Assembly: GCA_021785235.1 (NCBI GenBank)
Contig: JAJYGB010000411.1
Location: 1-9,929 of the forward strand
Source of the DNA: Bacteroidota bacterium
Lineage (GTDB): Bacteria > Bacteroidota > Kryptoniia > Kryptoniales > JAKASW01
Reading direction: 5' to 3'
DNA length: 9,929 nucleotides
Every line of letters begins with the position of its first letter. Positions within the stretch are counted from its first letter, which is position 1. Made by a program: the position numbers and the translations under genes. Under the pieces are notes generated by a model, which was given only the letters and a program-made list of their open reading frames with translations, was not told the DNA's origin and did no database searches. This document shows positions 1-7,338 of the stretch, one piece after another.

Positions 1-44
1 AAAAAGAGCGCCGAAAGCATCGCGGTTGCCCGAAAGGTCTTCAT
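1..44 (-). CDS. Start of a further gene, probably exported (partial, runs off the left edge)
   Basis: An ATG at 44-42 opens a frame that reads MKTFRATAMLSALF and then leaves the window. A short lysine/arginine-containing start followed by a hydrophobic run is what the beginning of a Sec signal peptide looks like. It lies 58 bases after the stop of the GH2 gene, the same spacing seen between the other genes here, so it is probably the next gene of the operon. A weak GGAA lies about six bases upstream of the ATG. Only 14 codons are visible, so the product cannot be named; another secreted hydrolase would fit the context, but that is a guess. Confidence 0.5.
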   Translation of the reverse strand, partial: MKTFRATAMLSALF

Positions 45-102
45 GATTTTCCGGTTCCGTTCTCAGTTGCCGGAGTGATGAATGAAATTCGTGAGTGACG
101 GA

Positions 103-3093
103 TCACGGCCGCGCCGCCGACTCTTCTGCCGGTACTTCCGGTTGAATTACCGCCGGCTCGGTCCGAATCTTCACGCTCGACCCGGTAAGTCCCTGCGACG
201 CAGCGGTCAATACCATTTCGCCGGGATGCTTTGTAGATTGCACGAGCACTTGCGCGAGCCCGTTGAAGGCCGCCCGCTTCCACTGTGCCGCCGGATCGAT
301 TATCTGTACCATACCGGGATCGGTGTTCAGCGCTTCCCACTTGTTCTGTTTCACCAGCGGGGGTCCGACCACGGCATACACATTTGTCCCCTCGTGAAGT
401 AAGGAATGGTCAAGCCTGTAGGACTGGTCGGGCGCATCGCGTTGGATTCCTTTCGCGATCAGATGCCCGTTCACATAAATGTCCTGCTCCTGGGCGATGC
501 TCTTTGTCAACAGAGTTATCCCGGTTTCCGAAGTGAATGCCGGCAAATCAAATGAGCCGCGTATGGCGATGTATTGCGAAGAATCCTGCGGTATCCTGCT
601 TTCGCGGTCTCGCAGGGTGAAGGCCGGGCTCCAGTCTGAATCGTCATAACCTGGCGCGACTTCAGGCGGGTTCTCGACCGAATTCACGGCCTTCATTTTC
701 AGACCGCCTATCTCCGCCGAGCTCACGCTTTCAAAATATCTCTCGGCCTCATGCGAGGAAGGGTCGCCGTTCCCGACACCGATTATTTTTCCCGGACCCC
801 TGATCGTGAACTCGATCTCGTTGCCGGCCGTCGGGACAATCCTCCCTTTCGAGTCGACAACCTCGACTCTCACCGCCGACACGTCCATGCCACCTGTCTG
901 GATGCTCATCCGGTCCGGCACGAGTTTCACGGCATACGGCTCGCCGGTCGTCTCGACTTTGTCTGTGGTTGCCTCCCTCCCATCTTTGTATCCTCTCGCG
1001 AGAAGTGATCCCGGCTCGTACTTCACTTTCCATTCGAGGTGAGAATATTTCGGGACTGATTTTATTGCGAGGCTCTGACCGTTCAGGAATAGCTGGACTG
1101 AATCGCAGTTGCTGTAAGCCCAGACGTCTATATCCTGACCCTCCTTGCCCCGCCAGTTCCAGTGAGGCAGAAGGTGAAGTGACGGTTTGTCGGTCCACCA
1201 TGACTTCAGGTAGTAGAAGATGTCTTTCGGAAAACCACAGAGGTCAAGAATTCCGCATTGGGAAGTCACCTGTGGCCAGCCGAAGGGATTCGGTTCACCG
1301 CGATAATCGAAGCCGGTCCAGAAGAAGAGGCCCGAAAGAAACGGGCGATCTTCATAGAACTTCATCCCGACCTCAATTCCCCTGTCGCCGTTTGACCGGT
1401 CGCTTTGTTCCATATGTCCCTGCTTCGCGTCGGTAACATATATCCCCCGCGTGGAATGAGATGTGCTCTCTTCGGTCCCCACGGCGGGTTGGCCGGGGAA
1501 CTGAGCATGGTGCTCGTCTATGTTGCCGTTGAAGATGTAATTGTATCCCATGACCTGTATGACTCTCGATATTCCATGTCCCCAACCGCCGCTGGAGGCC
1601 GCTGTAGTCGGACGCGTGGGGTCGATGCGATGCGCGAAGTCCTGCATATCCGAGGCGATGCGTGCGCCCTTCACGTTCCCTTCGATCGCCCATTCCTCGT
1701 TGCCGATGGACCAGAGAATGATGGACGGATGGTTCCGGTCGCGAATGATCATCCGTTTGAGCTGGTTAAGCTGTTCCGGACTGGTCCCCATGAGGCGGTT
1801 CTCGTCGATGACGAGCATGCCGAAGCTGTCGCACACGTCCAGGAACGCCGGTGCCGGCGGATTGTGCGAGCACCGAATCGCGTTGCTTCCCATCGCCTTC
1901 AGTCGCTGGACGCGAAAGACCTGTAAAGGATCCGGGATGGCCGTGCCCACGCCGGCAAAGTCCTGGTGATCGTTAGTGCCCTTGAGCTCGACATGCTTTC
2001 CGTTGAGAAAGAATCCCTTGTCCGGATCGAATCGGATCGTGCGGATACCAAATTTCGTCGTGCTGTTGTCGACGAGAGAATCACCCGAGTAGACACCGGT
2101 GATGAGTCTATAGAGGTAAGGAGATTCAATCGACCAGAGGTGCGGATCACGGACCGCCATGACGGTTGAAAACTCTTCGGTGGCACCGGGGCCAAGAGTT
2201 GACCTGCCCGTCTCGCTGTGCGCGACTTCGTTCCCTTTCGCGTCCAGAATCGTCTGCCTGACGACGAACCCCGCTTGATCTGTTCCGTCATTTGTTATTG
2301 TGGCATGTGCTGTAACGTCAGCGGAATTTTCTTTTACGTCGGATGAGACGAACATTCCCCACGGCGCGATGTGAAGCGGGGAGGTAATGTTCAACCAAAC
2401 GTCGCGGTAAATGCCGGCCCCTTCGTAGAACCAGCCTTCCTCCATCGTGGCATCGACGCGCACAGCAACGACGTTGCTCCCGCCGTAATTGAGATAGTCC
2501 GTAATGTCATATTGGAAACTGCTGTAACCGCTCTTCTCCTGGCCGAGGTAGAACCCGTTGACCCATGCCTCCGAGTTCCTGAAGACACCGTCGAACTGGA
2601 TGGCGATTCTCTTTCCGAGAAGGGAATCGGAAACAAGGAAGGACTTCCGGTACCAGCCGATGCTCGTCGCCGGAAATCTCTTTCCGAGCGGCTTGTAACC
2701 GTGGCTCGAACTTCCGTCGGGGTTGAAAGGCAGCTCGACCGCCCAATCGTGCGGCAGATCCACCACCCTCCATGCTCTGTCGTCGAAGGCAGGCGACGCG
2801 GATCCGTCGCCATAACCGGCCTTCGCGAAATACGAAAAGTAGGCGCTGTTTGTGCCGAAATCTTTCGATGGGTCGCAAGCGTTGCCCAAGGCAAACCGCC
2901 AGCCAAAATCCATGAGCAGGTGTTGACGTACCGGAACGGGCCGGATGTCGTCACCCTTTACCCCGGCTTGAACCGTGAAAGCAGAGGTAAGCAGGATCAA
3001 AAAGCCCGGCAACAGCAGGCGTTCCATTCTGCAGATTACTTTCACCATGCGGCCTCTAATGGGCAGCATAATCAGCATTGCCGCATTTTCCAA
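103..3093 (-). CDS. Secreted GH2 glycoside hydrolase, beta-galactosidase-like (GalA type)
   Basis: Predicted exported GH2 enzyme of 996 residues, hydrolysing terminal beta-galactosides or related beta-glycosides. A hydrophobic signal segment spans about residues 25-42, with likely cleavage after VQA. Domains in order: GH2 sugar-binding jelly roll (about 55-240, with LPHDW at 113-117 and GWYRKSF at 146-152), immunoglobulin-like domain (about 240-350), and TIM barrel (about 352-635). In the barrel, GNEE at 464-467 supplies the acid/base E466, and GTEES at 539-543 supplies the probable nucleophile E541; FFWTGFDYRGEP (590-601) and RCSHNPP (407-413) are also conserved. Ig-like domains follow (about 635-790). 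A second jelly-roll-like stretch (about 795-935, with DDSDW at 817-821) then separates GNGDPSSHE from NGLAQVLVQS, which normally sit close together. The tail is Pro/Glu/Ala-rich. The start is a TTG with a strong Shine-Dalgarno sequence; ATG at 3048 or 3027 is possible. Specificity is not provable: beta-glucuronidase or beta-mannosidase-like activity remains open. Confidence 0.9.
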   Translation of the reverse strand: MENAAMLIMLPIRGRMVKVICRMERLLLPGFLILLTSAFTVQAGVKGDDIRPVPVRQHLLMDFGWRFALGNACDPSKDFGTNSAYFSYFAKAGYGDGSASPAFDDRAWRVVDLPHDWAVELPFNPDGSSSHGYKPLGKRFPATSIGWYRKSFLVSDSLLGKRIAIQFDGVFRNSEAWVNGFYLGQEKSGYSSFQYDITDYLNYGGSNVVAVRVDATMEEGWFYEGAGIYRDVWLNITSPLHIAPWGMFVSSDVKENSADVTAHATITNDGTDQAGFVVRQTILDAKGNEVAHSETGRSTLGPGATEEFSTVMAVRDPHLWSIESPYLYRLITGVYSGDSLVDNSTTKFGIRTIRFDPDKGFFLNGKHVELKGTNDHQDFAGVGTAIPDPLQVFRVQRLKAMGSNAIRCSHNPPAPAFLDVCDSFGMLVIDENRLMGTSPEQLNQLKRMIIRDRNHPSIILWSIGNEEWAIEGNVKGARIASDMQDFAHRIDPTRPTTAASSGGWGHGISRVIQVMGYNYIFNGNIDEHHAQFPGQPAVGTEESTSHSTRGIYVTDAKQGHMEQSDRSNGDRGIEVGMKFYEDRPFLSGLFFWTGFDYRGEPNPFGWPQVTSQCGILDLCGFPKDIFYYLKSWWTDKPSLHLLPHWNWRGKEGQDIDVWAYSNCDSVQLFLNGQSLAIKSVPKYSHLEWKVKYEPGSLLARGYKDGREATTDKVETTGEPYAVKLVPDRMSIQTGGMDVSAVRVEVVDSKGRIVPTAGNEIEFTIRGPGKIIGVGNGDPSSHEAERYFESVSSAEIGGLKMKAVNSVENPPEVAPGYDDSDWSPAFTLRDRESRIPQDSSQYIAIRGSFDLPAFTSETGITLLTKSIAQEQDIYVNGHLIAKGIQRDAPDQSYRLDHSLLHEGTNVYAVVGPPLVKQNKWEALNTDPGMVQIIDPAAQWKRAAFNGLAQVLVQSTKHPGEMVLTAASQGLTGSSVKIRTEPAVIQPEVPAEESAARP

Positions 3094-3099
3094 TTTCAG

Positions 3100-3107
3100 C
3101 CTCCCTC
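3100..3107 (-). promoter_or_regulatory. Ribosome binding site deciding a TTG start for the GH2 gene
   Basis: The minus strand reads GAGGGAGG here, six bases before the TTG at 3093-3091. This is the strongest Shine-Dalgarno match in the window and at ideal spacing, so it favours TTG over the in-frame ATGs at 3078, 3048 and 3027. The ATG at 3048 has a weaker AGAGG only four bases upstream. With the TTG start the signal peptide has an unusually long n-region of about 24 residues. Confidence 0.6.
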
Positions 3108-3160
3108 GTTTAAGAACGGAAAATTGTAACGGTGTTTACATCATCGGCAGGCGATCTGCA

Positions 3161-4153
3161 TTACACCGTAATCTTCTCGTATGCCCGGATGATTTTATCC
3201 ATCATTTCGTTCGTGCTCTTGTTGACAACCTTTCGCCTGGGATCGGCATCGAACCATGCCATCGTTCTTCTCGAGCCCTCGCTGAACGGGATGGTCGCCT
3301 TGAAATCGGGGACGAACGACTTGATTTTCGAGTTGTCGAAAATCGCGCAGTGGGATTTGTCTCCCAAAAGAGTCCCGGTCAGCGAATTATCGATTCGAAT
3401 AAGAAAATCTGTGGGGATATGAACTATCTTCGGCTCCACTCCGACGGCCTCCGCCACGGTCATGTAAATCTGGTCCCATGTCAGAGCCTCGTCAGACGTG
3501 ATAGTAAAGGGGTGTCCGATCGCGCGGGCGTTTCCGAGAAGACCCACGAATCCTTTCGCGAAATCTTCCGCGTGAGTTATCGTCCACAGCGAGGTCCCGT
3601 CGCCATGCACTATCACCTTCTCTCCCTTCGTCATCCGGTCGACCGCGGTGTATTCACTCCACCCGCCTATAGCCAATGGCACGACCGTGTCGTAGGTGAA
3701 GGAAGGGCGTACGATCGTTATAGGGAATCCTTCGTCGCGGTACGCCCGGTTAAGCCTCTCTTCGCAGGCGATCTTGTTCCGCGAATATTCCCAGTAGGGA
3801 TTGCAGAGCGGCGTCGACTCGGTAATTATCGGAAATGTCGGCGGCTTCTGGTAAGCTGAGGCGGAGCTGATGAAAACGAATTGCCTCGTCTTCCCGCGGA
3901 AGAGGTTAATGTCTCTTTCAATATCGGCCTCCGTAAAAGCGATCCAGTCGACGACGACGTCCCACCTCTGTTTGCCGATATCCGATGCCAGCTTCTTCGG
4001 ATTGGAGATGTCGCCGGTAATCGTCTTCGCCCCGCGGATCTTGACTCCGCGCTTGCCGCGGTTGAGGAGATACAGATCGACCCCTCTTTCGACGCATAAC
4101 CTGCTGACGCTTGTGCTTATATTCCCGGTGCCGCCGATAAACAGTACTTTCAT
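3161..4153 (-). CDS. NAD-dependent epimerase/dehydratase family protein (extended/atypical SDR)
   Basis: Protein of 330 residues with a Rossmann fold. It begins directly with a beta strand and the dinucleotide-binding motif GGTGNIS (7-13), has no signal peptide, and so should be cytoplasmic. VVVDWIAF (66-73) matches the NNAG-like region of this group. ISSASAY (95-101) carries the catalytic Ser, and Y123 and K127 (YSRNK) form the YxxxK pair, so catalysis looks intact. The motif VRPSFTYD (148-155) is the usual VRP segment of NAD-dependent epimerases. It most resembles nucleoside-diphosphate-sugar epimerase-like proteins of the CSP41/isoflavone-reductase side of the family, whose substrates are often unknown. 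In this operon it may oxidise, reduce or epimerise an imported sugar; that is inference. It starts 42 bases after the isomerase stop, with GAGGA eight bases before its ATG. Confidence 0.85.
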   Translation of the reverse strand: MKVLFIGGTGNISTSVSRLCVERGVDLYLLNRGKRGVKIRGAKTITGDISNPKKLASDIGKQRWDVVVDWIAFTEADIERDINLFRGKTRQFVFISSASAYQKPPTFPIITESTPLCNPYWEYSRNKIACEERLNRAYRDEGFPITIVRPSFTYDTVVPLAIGGWSEYTAVDRMTKGEKVIVHGDGTSLWTITHAEDFAKGFVGLLGNARAIGHPFTITSDEALTWDQIYMTVAEAVGVEPKIVHIPTDFLIRIDNSLTGTLLGDKSHCAIFDNSKIKSFVPDFKATIPFSEGSRRTMAWFDADPRRKVVNKSTNEMMDKIIRAYEKITV

Positions 4154-4161
4154 CGTTTCAT

Positions 4162-4166
4162 TCCTC
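4162..4166 (-). promoter_or_regulatory. Ribosome binding site of the SDR gene
   Basis: GAGGA on the minus strand, eight bases before the ATG at 4153-4151. It supports that start, which also begins exactly at the first strand of the Rossmann fold. Another ATG lies nine bases upstream in the same frame (4162-4160), but it overlaps this site and would leave no room for one. Confidence 0.5.
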
Positions 4167-4195
4167 GCGTTTACATTTCAAACAAACGGTAATGC

Positions 4196-5077
4196 TCAGA
4201 CCCTGCCTGTTGCGAATCTGTGCTTCGTAAGATAAGAATAACTCCTGCCTATTCCGTCGAAAATGCTCTTATCATATTCGTCGAACTCGACGATCATCCA
4301 CCTTGTGTTCCGACCGCCAGCCTTCGCGATCGCCGGGAAATCCATCACGCCTTCGCCTGCAGGCACCTGCTCATACCCTTTTTGACCGTGCACTCCCGGC
4401 CCGTCTTTAATATAAAGCAGCGGAGCCCTTTTCCCGAAGTCGGCCACCACTTTCGCCGGGTCCTGGCCGGCGACTTTCGCCCAGTATGTGTCGATCTCGA
4501 AGAACACGTGGCTGTCCAGATGATCGCGCAGGTAATAGAACGGCACTATGCCGTCATCATTCTTCTCGAAATCCCACCAATGATTGTGGAGGCCGTAGTG
4601 GAGTCCCTTCGACTTGAGAAACACGGCGATCTCATTGTGGACGTGGACCATGCGTTGGACGTTCTTCCCGTTCTTGTACTTATCGCCCTCCGGCCATCCG
4701 TGATAAACTACCGTGTCGCACCTGTACGCGTCTGCCATTTTGAGAGCCAGGTCCCTGTTGGCGCCGATGGGAAGCTCGGAATGCATGCTGATTACTTCGA
4801 GCCCGAGATCCCTGAAGACCTTCGCGGCGCGTTCAAGCGTGATATTCTCCGGAAGCGTGTAGCTCTCTATCCCGAGGTAGCCGATGCCCGCGACCTTTTT
4901 CATCGTCCCCTCGAAATCGCCGACGATCGCGTTCCGCACCGAGTAGAGCTGCAATCCTGTTTTGGCACGGTAGTCGTCGGGGCTCCCCAAAACCTTGAAA
5001 CCGGGGAGAGCCATTGCCGCAGTTCCCATGCCGGTCAGTTTAAGGAAATCCCTCCTTGAATAGTTGGAATTACTCAT
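4196..5077 (-). CDS. Tat-exported sugar isomerase/epimerase-like TIM barrel (AP endonuclease 2 fold)
   Basis: Protein of 293 residues. It opens with a twin-arginine signal: SRRDFLK (7-13) followed by a hydrophobic stretch to about residue 30, so it is probably exported folded with its metal bound. The rest is a xylose-isomerase-like TIM barrel: GLQLYSVR (41-48), GIES (69-72), YHGWPEG (125-131), GLHNH (162-166), FFEIDTYW (192-199), YIKDG (222-226), GEGVMDF (241-247) and VEFDEYD (263-269). These carry the Glu, His, Asp and Glu residues that bind the divalent metal in the family. Annotated family members are called sugar phosphate isomerases/epimerases, but exported members probably see unphosphorylated or keto sugars. 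It lies 56 bases after the propeller gene and 42 before the SDR gene. The start ATG has AAAGGG eight bases upstream and sits just before the Tat motif, which fixes it well. Confidence 0.85.
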   Translation of the reverse strand: MSNSNYSRRDFLKLTGMGTAAMALPGFKVLGSPDDYRAKTGLQLYSVRNAIVGDFEGTMKKVAGIGYLGIESYTLPENITLERAAKVFRDLGLEVISMHSELPIGANRDLALKMADAYRCDTVVYHGWPEGDKYKNGKNVQRMVHVHNEIAVFLKSKGLHYGLHNHWWDFEKNDDGIVPFYYLRDHLDSHVFFEIDTYWAKVAGQDPAKVVADFGKRAPLLYIKDGPGVHGQKGYEQVPAGEGVMDFPAIAKAGGRNTRWMIVEFDEYDKSIFDGIGRSYSYLTKHRFATGRV

Positions 5078-5133
5078 CGCACACGCCCTTTCTGGTTGTC
5101 GATTGGTTCAAACGGCTACTCCTCGTCCCGCTT

Positions 5134-6255
5134 TCACGGTATGACAATCCTGTAGCTGACGAACGCGACGCGCTTGCTGTCGGGCGACCATGATGGAACG
5201 TTGATTGTCCCCTGCCCGCCGAAGAGCGTCGCTAATACTCTCGGGTCGCCCCCGGTGGTGGACATGATTCTCAGTACGACATCTTTGTTCGGCGGATGTC
5301 CCTGCACACTCTTGTCGTACGAAACGAACACGATCCACTTGCCGTCTGGCGACGGATGCGCGAACCAGTCGTTATATTCGTCGTTCGGTGTCACCTGAGT
5401 CTGGGCCGAGACGGAGGCGTTCATGCGCCAGATCTTCATCTGGCCGGTTCTCTCCGAGTTGAAGTAGATATACTTTCCGTCGGGAGAATAATCAGGTCCA
5501 TCGTCGAGTCCCGGCGCAGTCGTCAGCCTGGTCTCCGTTCCGCCGTTAACCGAAACGGTGTAGACGTCGAAGTTGCCGTTGCGCTCGGCGCAGTAAACGA
5601 GCGTCTTCCCGTCGGGCGACCAGCCGTGCCAGTATGACGGCGCAAGCTCGGTTATGAGACGCGGCGTACCGCCGGTGCTCGGGAGTATATAGATGCGCGA
5701 GCTGCCGTCTTTGCTCTGATCGCTTATCGCCAGTACTTTTCCGTCGGGTGAAAGTCCGTGATCGTTGTTGCACTTGTCGGCAAATGCCGTGTTGACGAGC
5801 TTCGGCGTCCCTCCCGCAACGGGAATCGTATAGATTTTACCGTCCATATTATAATAATACGTGTTTCCGTCACGGCTCCAGTTTGGTGCCTCAAAATGCT
5901 CCTTAGCCTTGTAGACCGTAGTCCGGATTCCCGAATCTATCTCGACTGTTTCGAGCGTGCTTTCGATTACACGTTTATCCATCGGTACCACTCCCATTTC
6001 TTGAAATTTAAGATCTGAAAATATCGCCGTCTCGGAGATTGTCGAGTCGTGAGAACAGACACCCAGTCCCGCGTAAACCTCTTCCGGAAGATTCAAACTA
6101 ACCGTTCCGACCGTGTATCTTATCCCGCCCTTTACCACCCACATCGTGATATGATCGGGATCCCGAACTTCGCGTTCGGGATAGGGGAGGACTGAGGTGG
6201 GGTGAGTCTCGTTTCCTAGCGCCCTTCCGCTTCCAACCTGAAGTCTCAAACTCAT
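5134..6255 (-). CDS. TolB-like PD40 beta-propeller protein, apparently truncated at the N-terminus
   Basis: Protein of 373 residues. Six PD40-type motifs are spaced through it: WSRDG (126-130), LSPDG (168-172), WSPDG (212-216), YSPDG (256-260), PSPDG (301-305) and WSPDS (356-360), consistent with a six-bladed propeller like that of TolB. Residues 1-85 look like the second half of a lectin/concanavalin-like beta-sandwich, ending in [10 protein letters not shown] (61-70) and a TAIFSDL strand. As I recall the family, full-length relatives carry a signal peptide and the whole sandwich before this point, so about 120-150 residues seem to be missing. No signal peptide is present, so the product would stay in the cytoplasm unless the true gene differs. 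Its ATG overlaps the stop of the GH88/105-like gene as ATGA, suggesting translational coupling. The role of such proteins is unclear; glycan binding or sensing is a guess. The C-terminal part appears intact. Confidence 0.75.
   Translation of the reverse strand: MSLRLQVGSGRALGNETHPTSVLPYPEREVRDPDHITMWVVKGGIRYTVGTVSLNLPEEVYAGLGVCSHDSTISETAIFSDLKFQEMGVVPMDKRVIESTLETVEIDSGIRTTVYKAKEHFEAPNWSRDGNTYYYNMDGKIYTIPVAGGTPKLVNTAFADKCNNDHGLSPDGKVLAISDQSKDGSSRIYILPSTGGTPRLITELAPSYWHGWSPDGKTLVYCAERNGNFDVYTVSVNGGTETRLTTAPGLDDGPDYSPDGKYIYFNSERTGQMKIWRMNASVSAQTQVTPNDEYNDWFAHPSPDGKWIVFVSYDKSVQGHPPNKDVVLRIMSTTGGDPRVLATLFGGQGTINVPSWSPDSKRVAFVSYRIVIP
6252..6255 (-). other. ATGA stop/start overlap
   Basis: The TGA stop of the GH88/105-like gene (6254-6252) shares bases with the ATG of the propeller gene (6255-6253). 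Such overlaps commonly mean that ribosomes finishing the first gene restart on the second. Here, premature termination at 6992-6990 would keep ribosomes from reaching the junction, so translation of the propeller gene may depend on what happens at that TGA. Confidence 0.7.
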
Positions 6256-6989
6256 AATTCCCTGCGTGCGGTCTCCATCATGATAAAGAAAGCCTGCCCT
6301 TCGGTCGCGGTGCCCGGATGGTCGAATTCCGGCGAGCCGCAGACTCCCCGCACAAGGCCGAGGTCATCAACTTTGTCGTGCGCGGCATCGCACATCTTAT
6401 CGGCTTTTTCCATATAATTCTTATCAATCCAGCCTCCCTTGATGCCGCGGTAAATCGAGTAAGCGAGCATCTGCGAAAGATTTGTCTCGACGAACGAGCC
6501 GGGGTTGTCCACTATATTGTGGAAAAGTCCGTCGGGCCGCATGTGTGCAATGCAGCCATCGAGGAGTTCTTTGTGATAATTTGCCAAATACTCCTTCTCG
6601 CTCTTCATCGATTCCGGCAATGTCCGTAAAACTCGCGCCAGTCCCGCAGCCGTCCAGCCGTTACCGACTCCCCAGAAATCTTTGCGCGCGAACTCACGCT
6701 TCTCACAGTCCCACATGTGCGACAACAACTTTTTCTCGTTATCCCACAACATGCCGCGCACCCCTTCGATTTGCTTCATCGCTTCGTCATACTTCCCGGC
6801 AACCGCGAGAAAAGGCGGGAGCATGTAGTTTATGTCGCTCCACACCTGCGGAATATTGGTAAAATGATAAATAATGCCCTCTCTTGTCCGCGGCGCCTTG
6901 TTCATCACATAGTCGACCATCTTTTCGAAGCCGTTCATCAGAATCGGGTCGCCTGTTTTCTTCGCCGCCCAAAGTACCGCTTCGCCGGG

Positions 6990-6992
6990 TCA
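6990..6992 (-). other. In-frame TGA inside the GH88/105-like gene
   Basis: On the minus strand the codons run GAC GCG GCG TGA CCC GGC GAA, i.e. DAA-stop-PGE. The frame continues open for 245 more codons with strong family similarity. TGA ends at least four other genes in this window (the GH2, isomerase and propeller genes, and this gene's own end), so TGA is a normal stop in this organism. That argues against a changed genetic code. Confidence 0.85.
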
Positions 6993-7324
6993 CGCCGCGT
7001 CGCTCAGGGCGAACTCTTCACCGAGCATTGCCAGCCTTCCGTCCTTCGATTGCCGAAGGACGGCATCTTTCGCCATTAGGATTACGAGATTCAATTCACC
7101 CGATTCGAGCATAGCCTGCATCCCGACTCCCTGTTCCCATGTCGCCCTCTGCATGCTGAGCATCGCGGTCCGAACTCTCTCTATCATGCCCGCCTCGCCT
7201 GATCCATTCTCTTTCAGAGAACTTCCCAGCAGCGACCTTACCAGTCCTGCCTGATATCCCGCCGCCAAACCGGCGAGCGGAATGCCCGCTAGAAAATTCC
7301 GCCTTTTCATGGCTGCACGACCAG

Positions 7325-7329
7325 CCTCC
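7325..7329 (-). promoter_or_regulatory. Distant ribosome binding site of the GH88/105-like gene
   Basis: GGAGG on the minus strand lies 14 bases before the ATG at 7310-7308, longer than the usual 5-10. No in-frame start codon lies between them; a GTG at the ideal distance is in another frame and stops after three codons. The ATG is therefore kept, but translation may be weak. Confidence 0.4.
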
Positions 7330-7338
7330 GATTTTGTT

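Larger units (their letters stand above)
6252..7310 (-). pseudogene. GH88/GH105-like unsaturated glycuronyl hydrolase, interrupted by an in-frame TGA
   Basis: A single frame of 353 codons that would encode a 352-residue six-hairpin glycosidase if codon 107 were not TGA. The first part (7310-6990, 106 residues) has a twin-arginine-like signal (KRRNFLAG, 2-9) and WEQG (58-61). The second part keeps QVWSDINYM (156-164, with D159 as probable catalytic Asp), FWGVGNGW (212-219), ETNLSQMLAYS (275-285) and GTATEGQAF (333-341), and it ends at the natural family end. Family enzymes release unsaturated uronic acid from oligosaccharides made by polysaccharide lyases. Nothing else is lost: frame and spacing are kept across the TGA, so this is a recent nonsense change, a sequencing error, or recoding. 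The next in-frame ATG (6938) has no visible ribosome site. The ATG start has GGAGG, but 14 bases upstream. It begins 28 bases after the GH9 stop. Confidence 0.8.

Noticed and set aside
2371..3859. Long plus-strand open frames (2371-3129 and 2975-3859) opposite the GH2 and SDR genes
   Set aside because: They mirror well-conserved minus-strand genes, show no domain motifs, overlap each other, and are explained by the GC-rich codon use of the real genes.
4220..5059. A 279-codon plus-strand frame opposite the isomerase gene
   Set aside because: It is antisense to an intact TIM-barrel protein with conserved metal ligands; its translation shows no recognisable motifs or signal.
5330..5760. Recurring short DNA motif around ccgtcggg (near 5339, 5475, 5607 and 5738)
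   Set aside because: It encodes the SPDGK motif of the PD40 repeats; spacing matches protein blades, not a DNA repeat or CRISPR array.
6990..7050. Selenocysteine codon for the TGA in the GH88/105-like gene
   Set aside because: No obvious SECIS-type hairpin is seen just downstream and the family is not known for selenoproteins; kept only as a check, not a claim.
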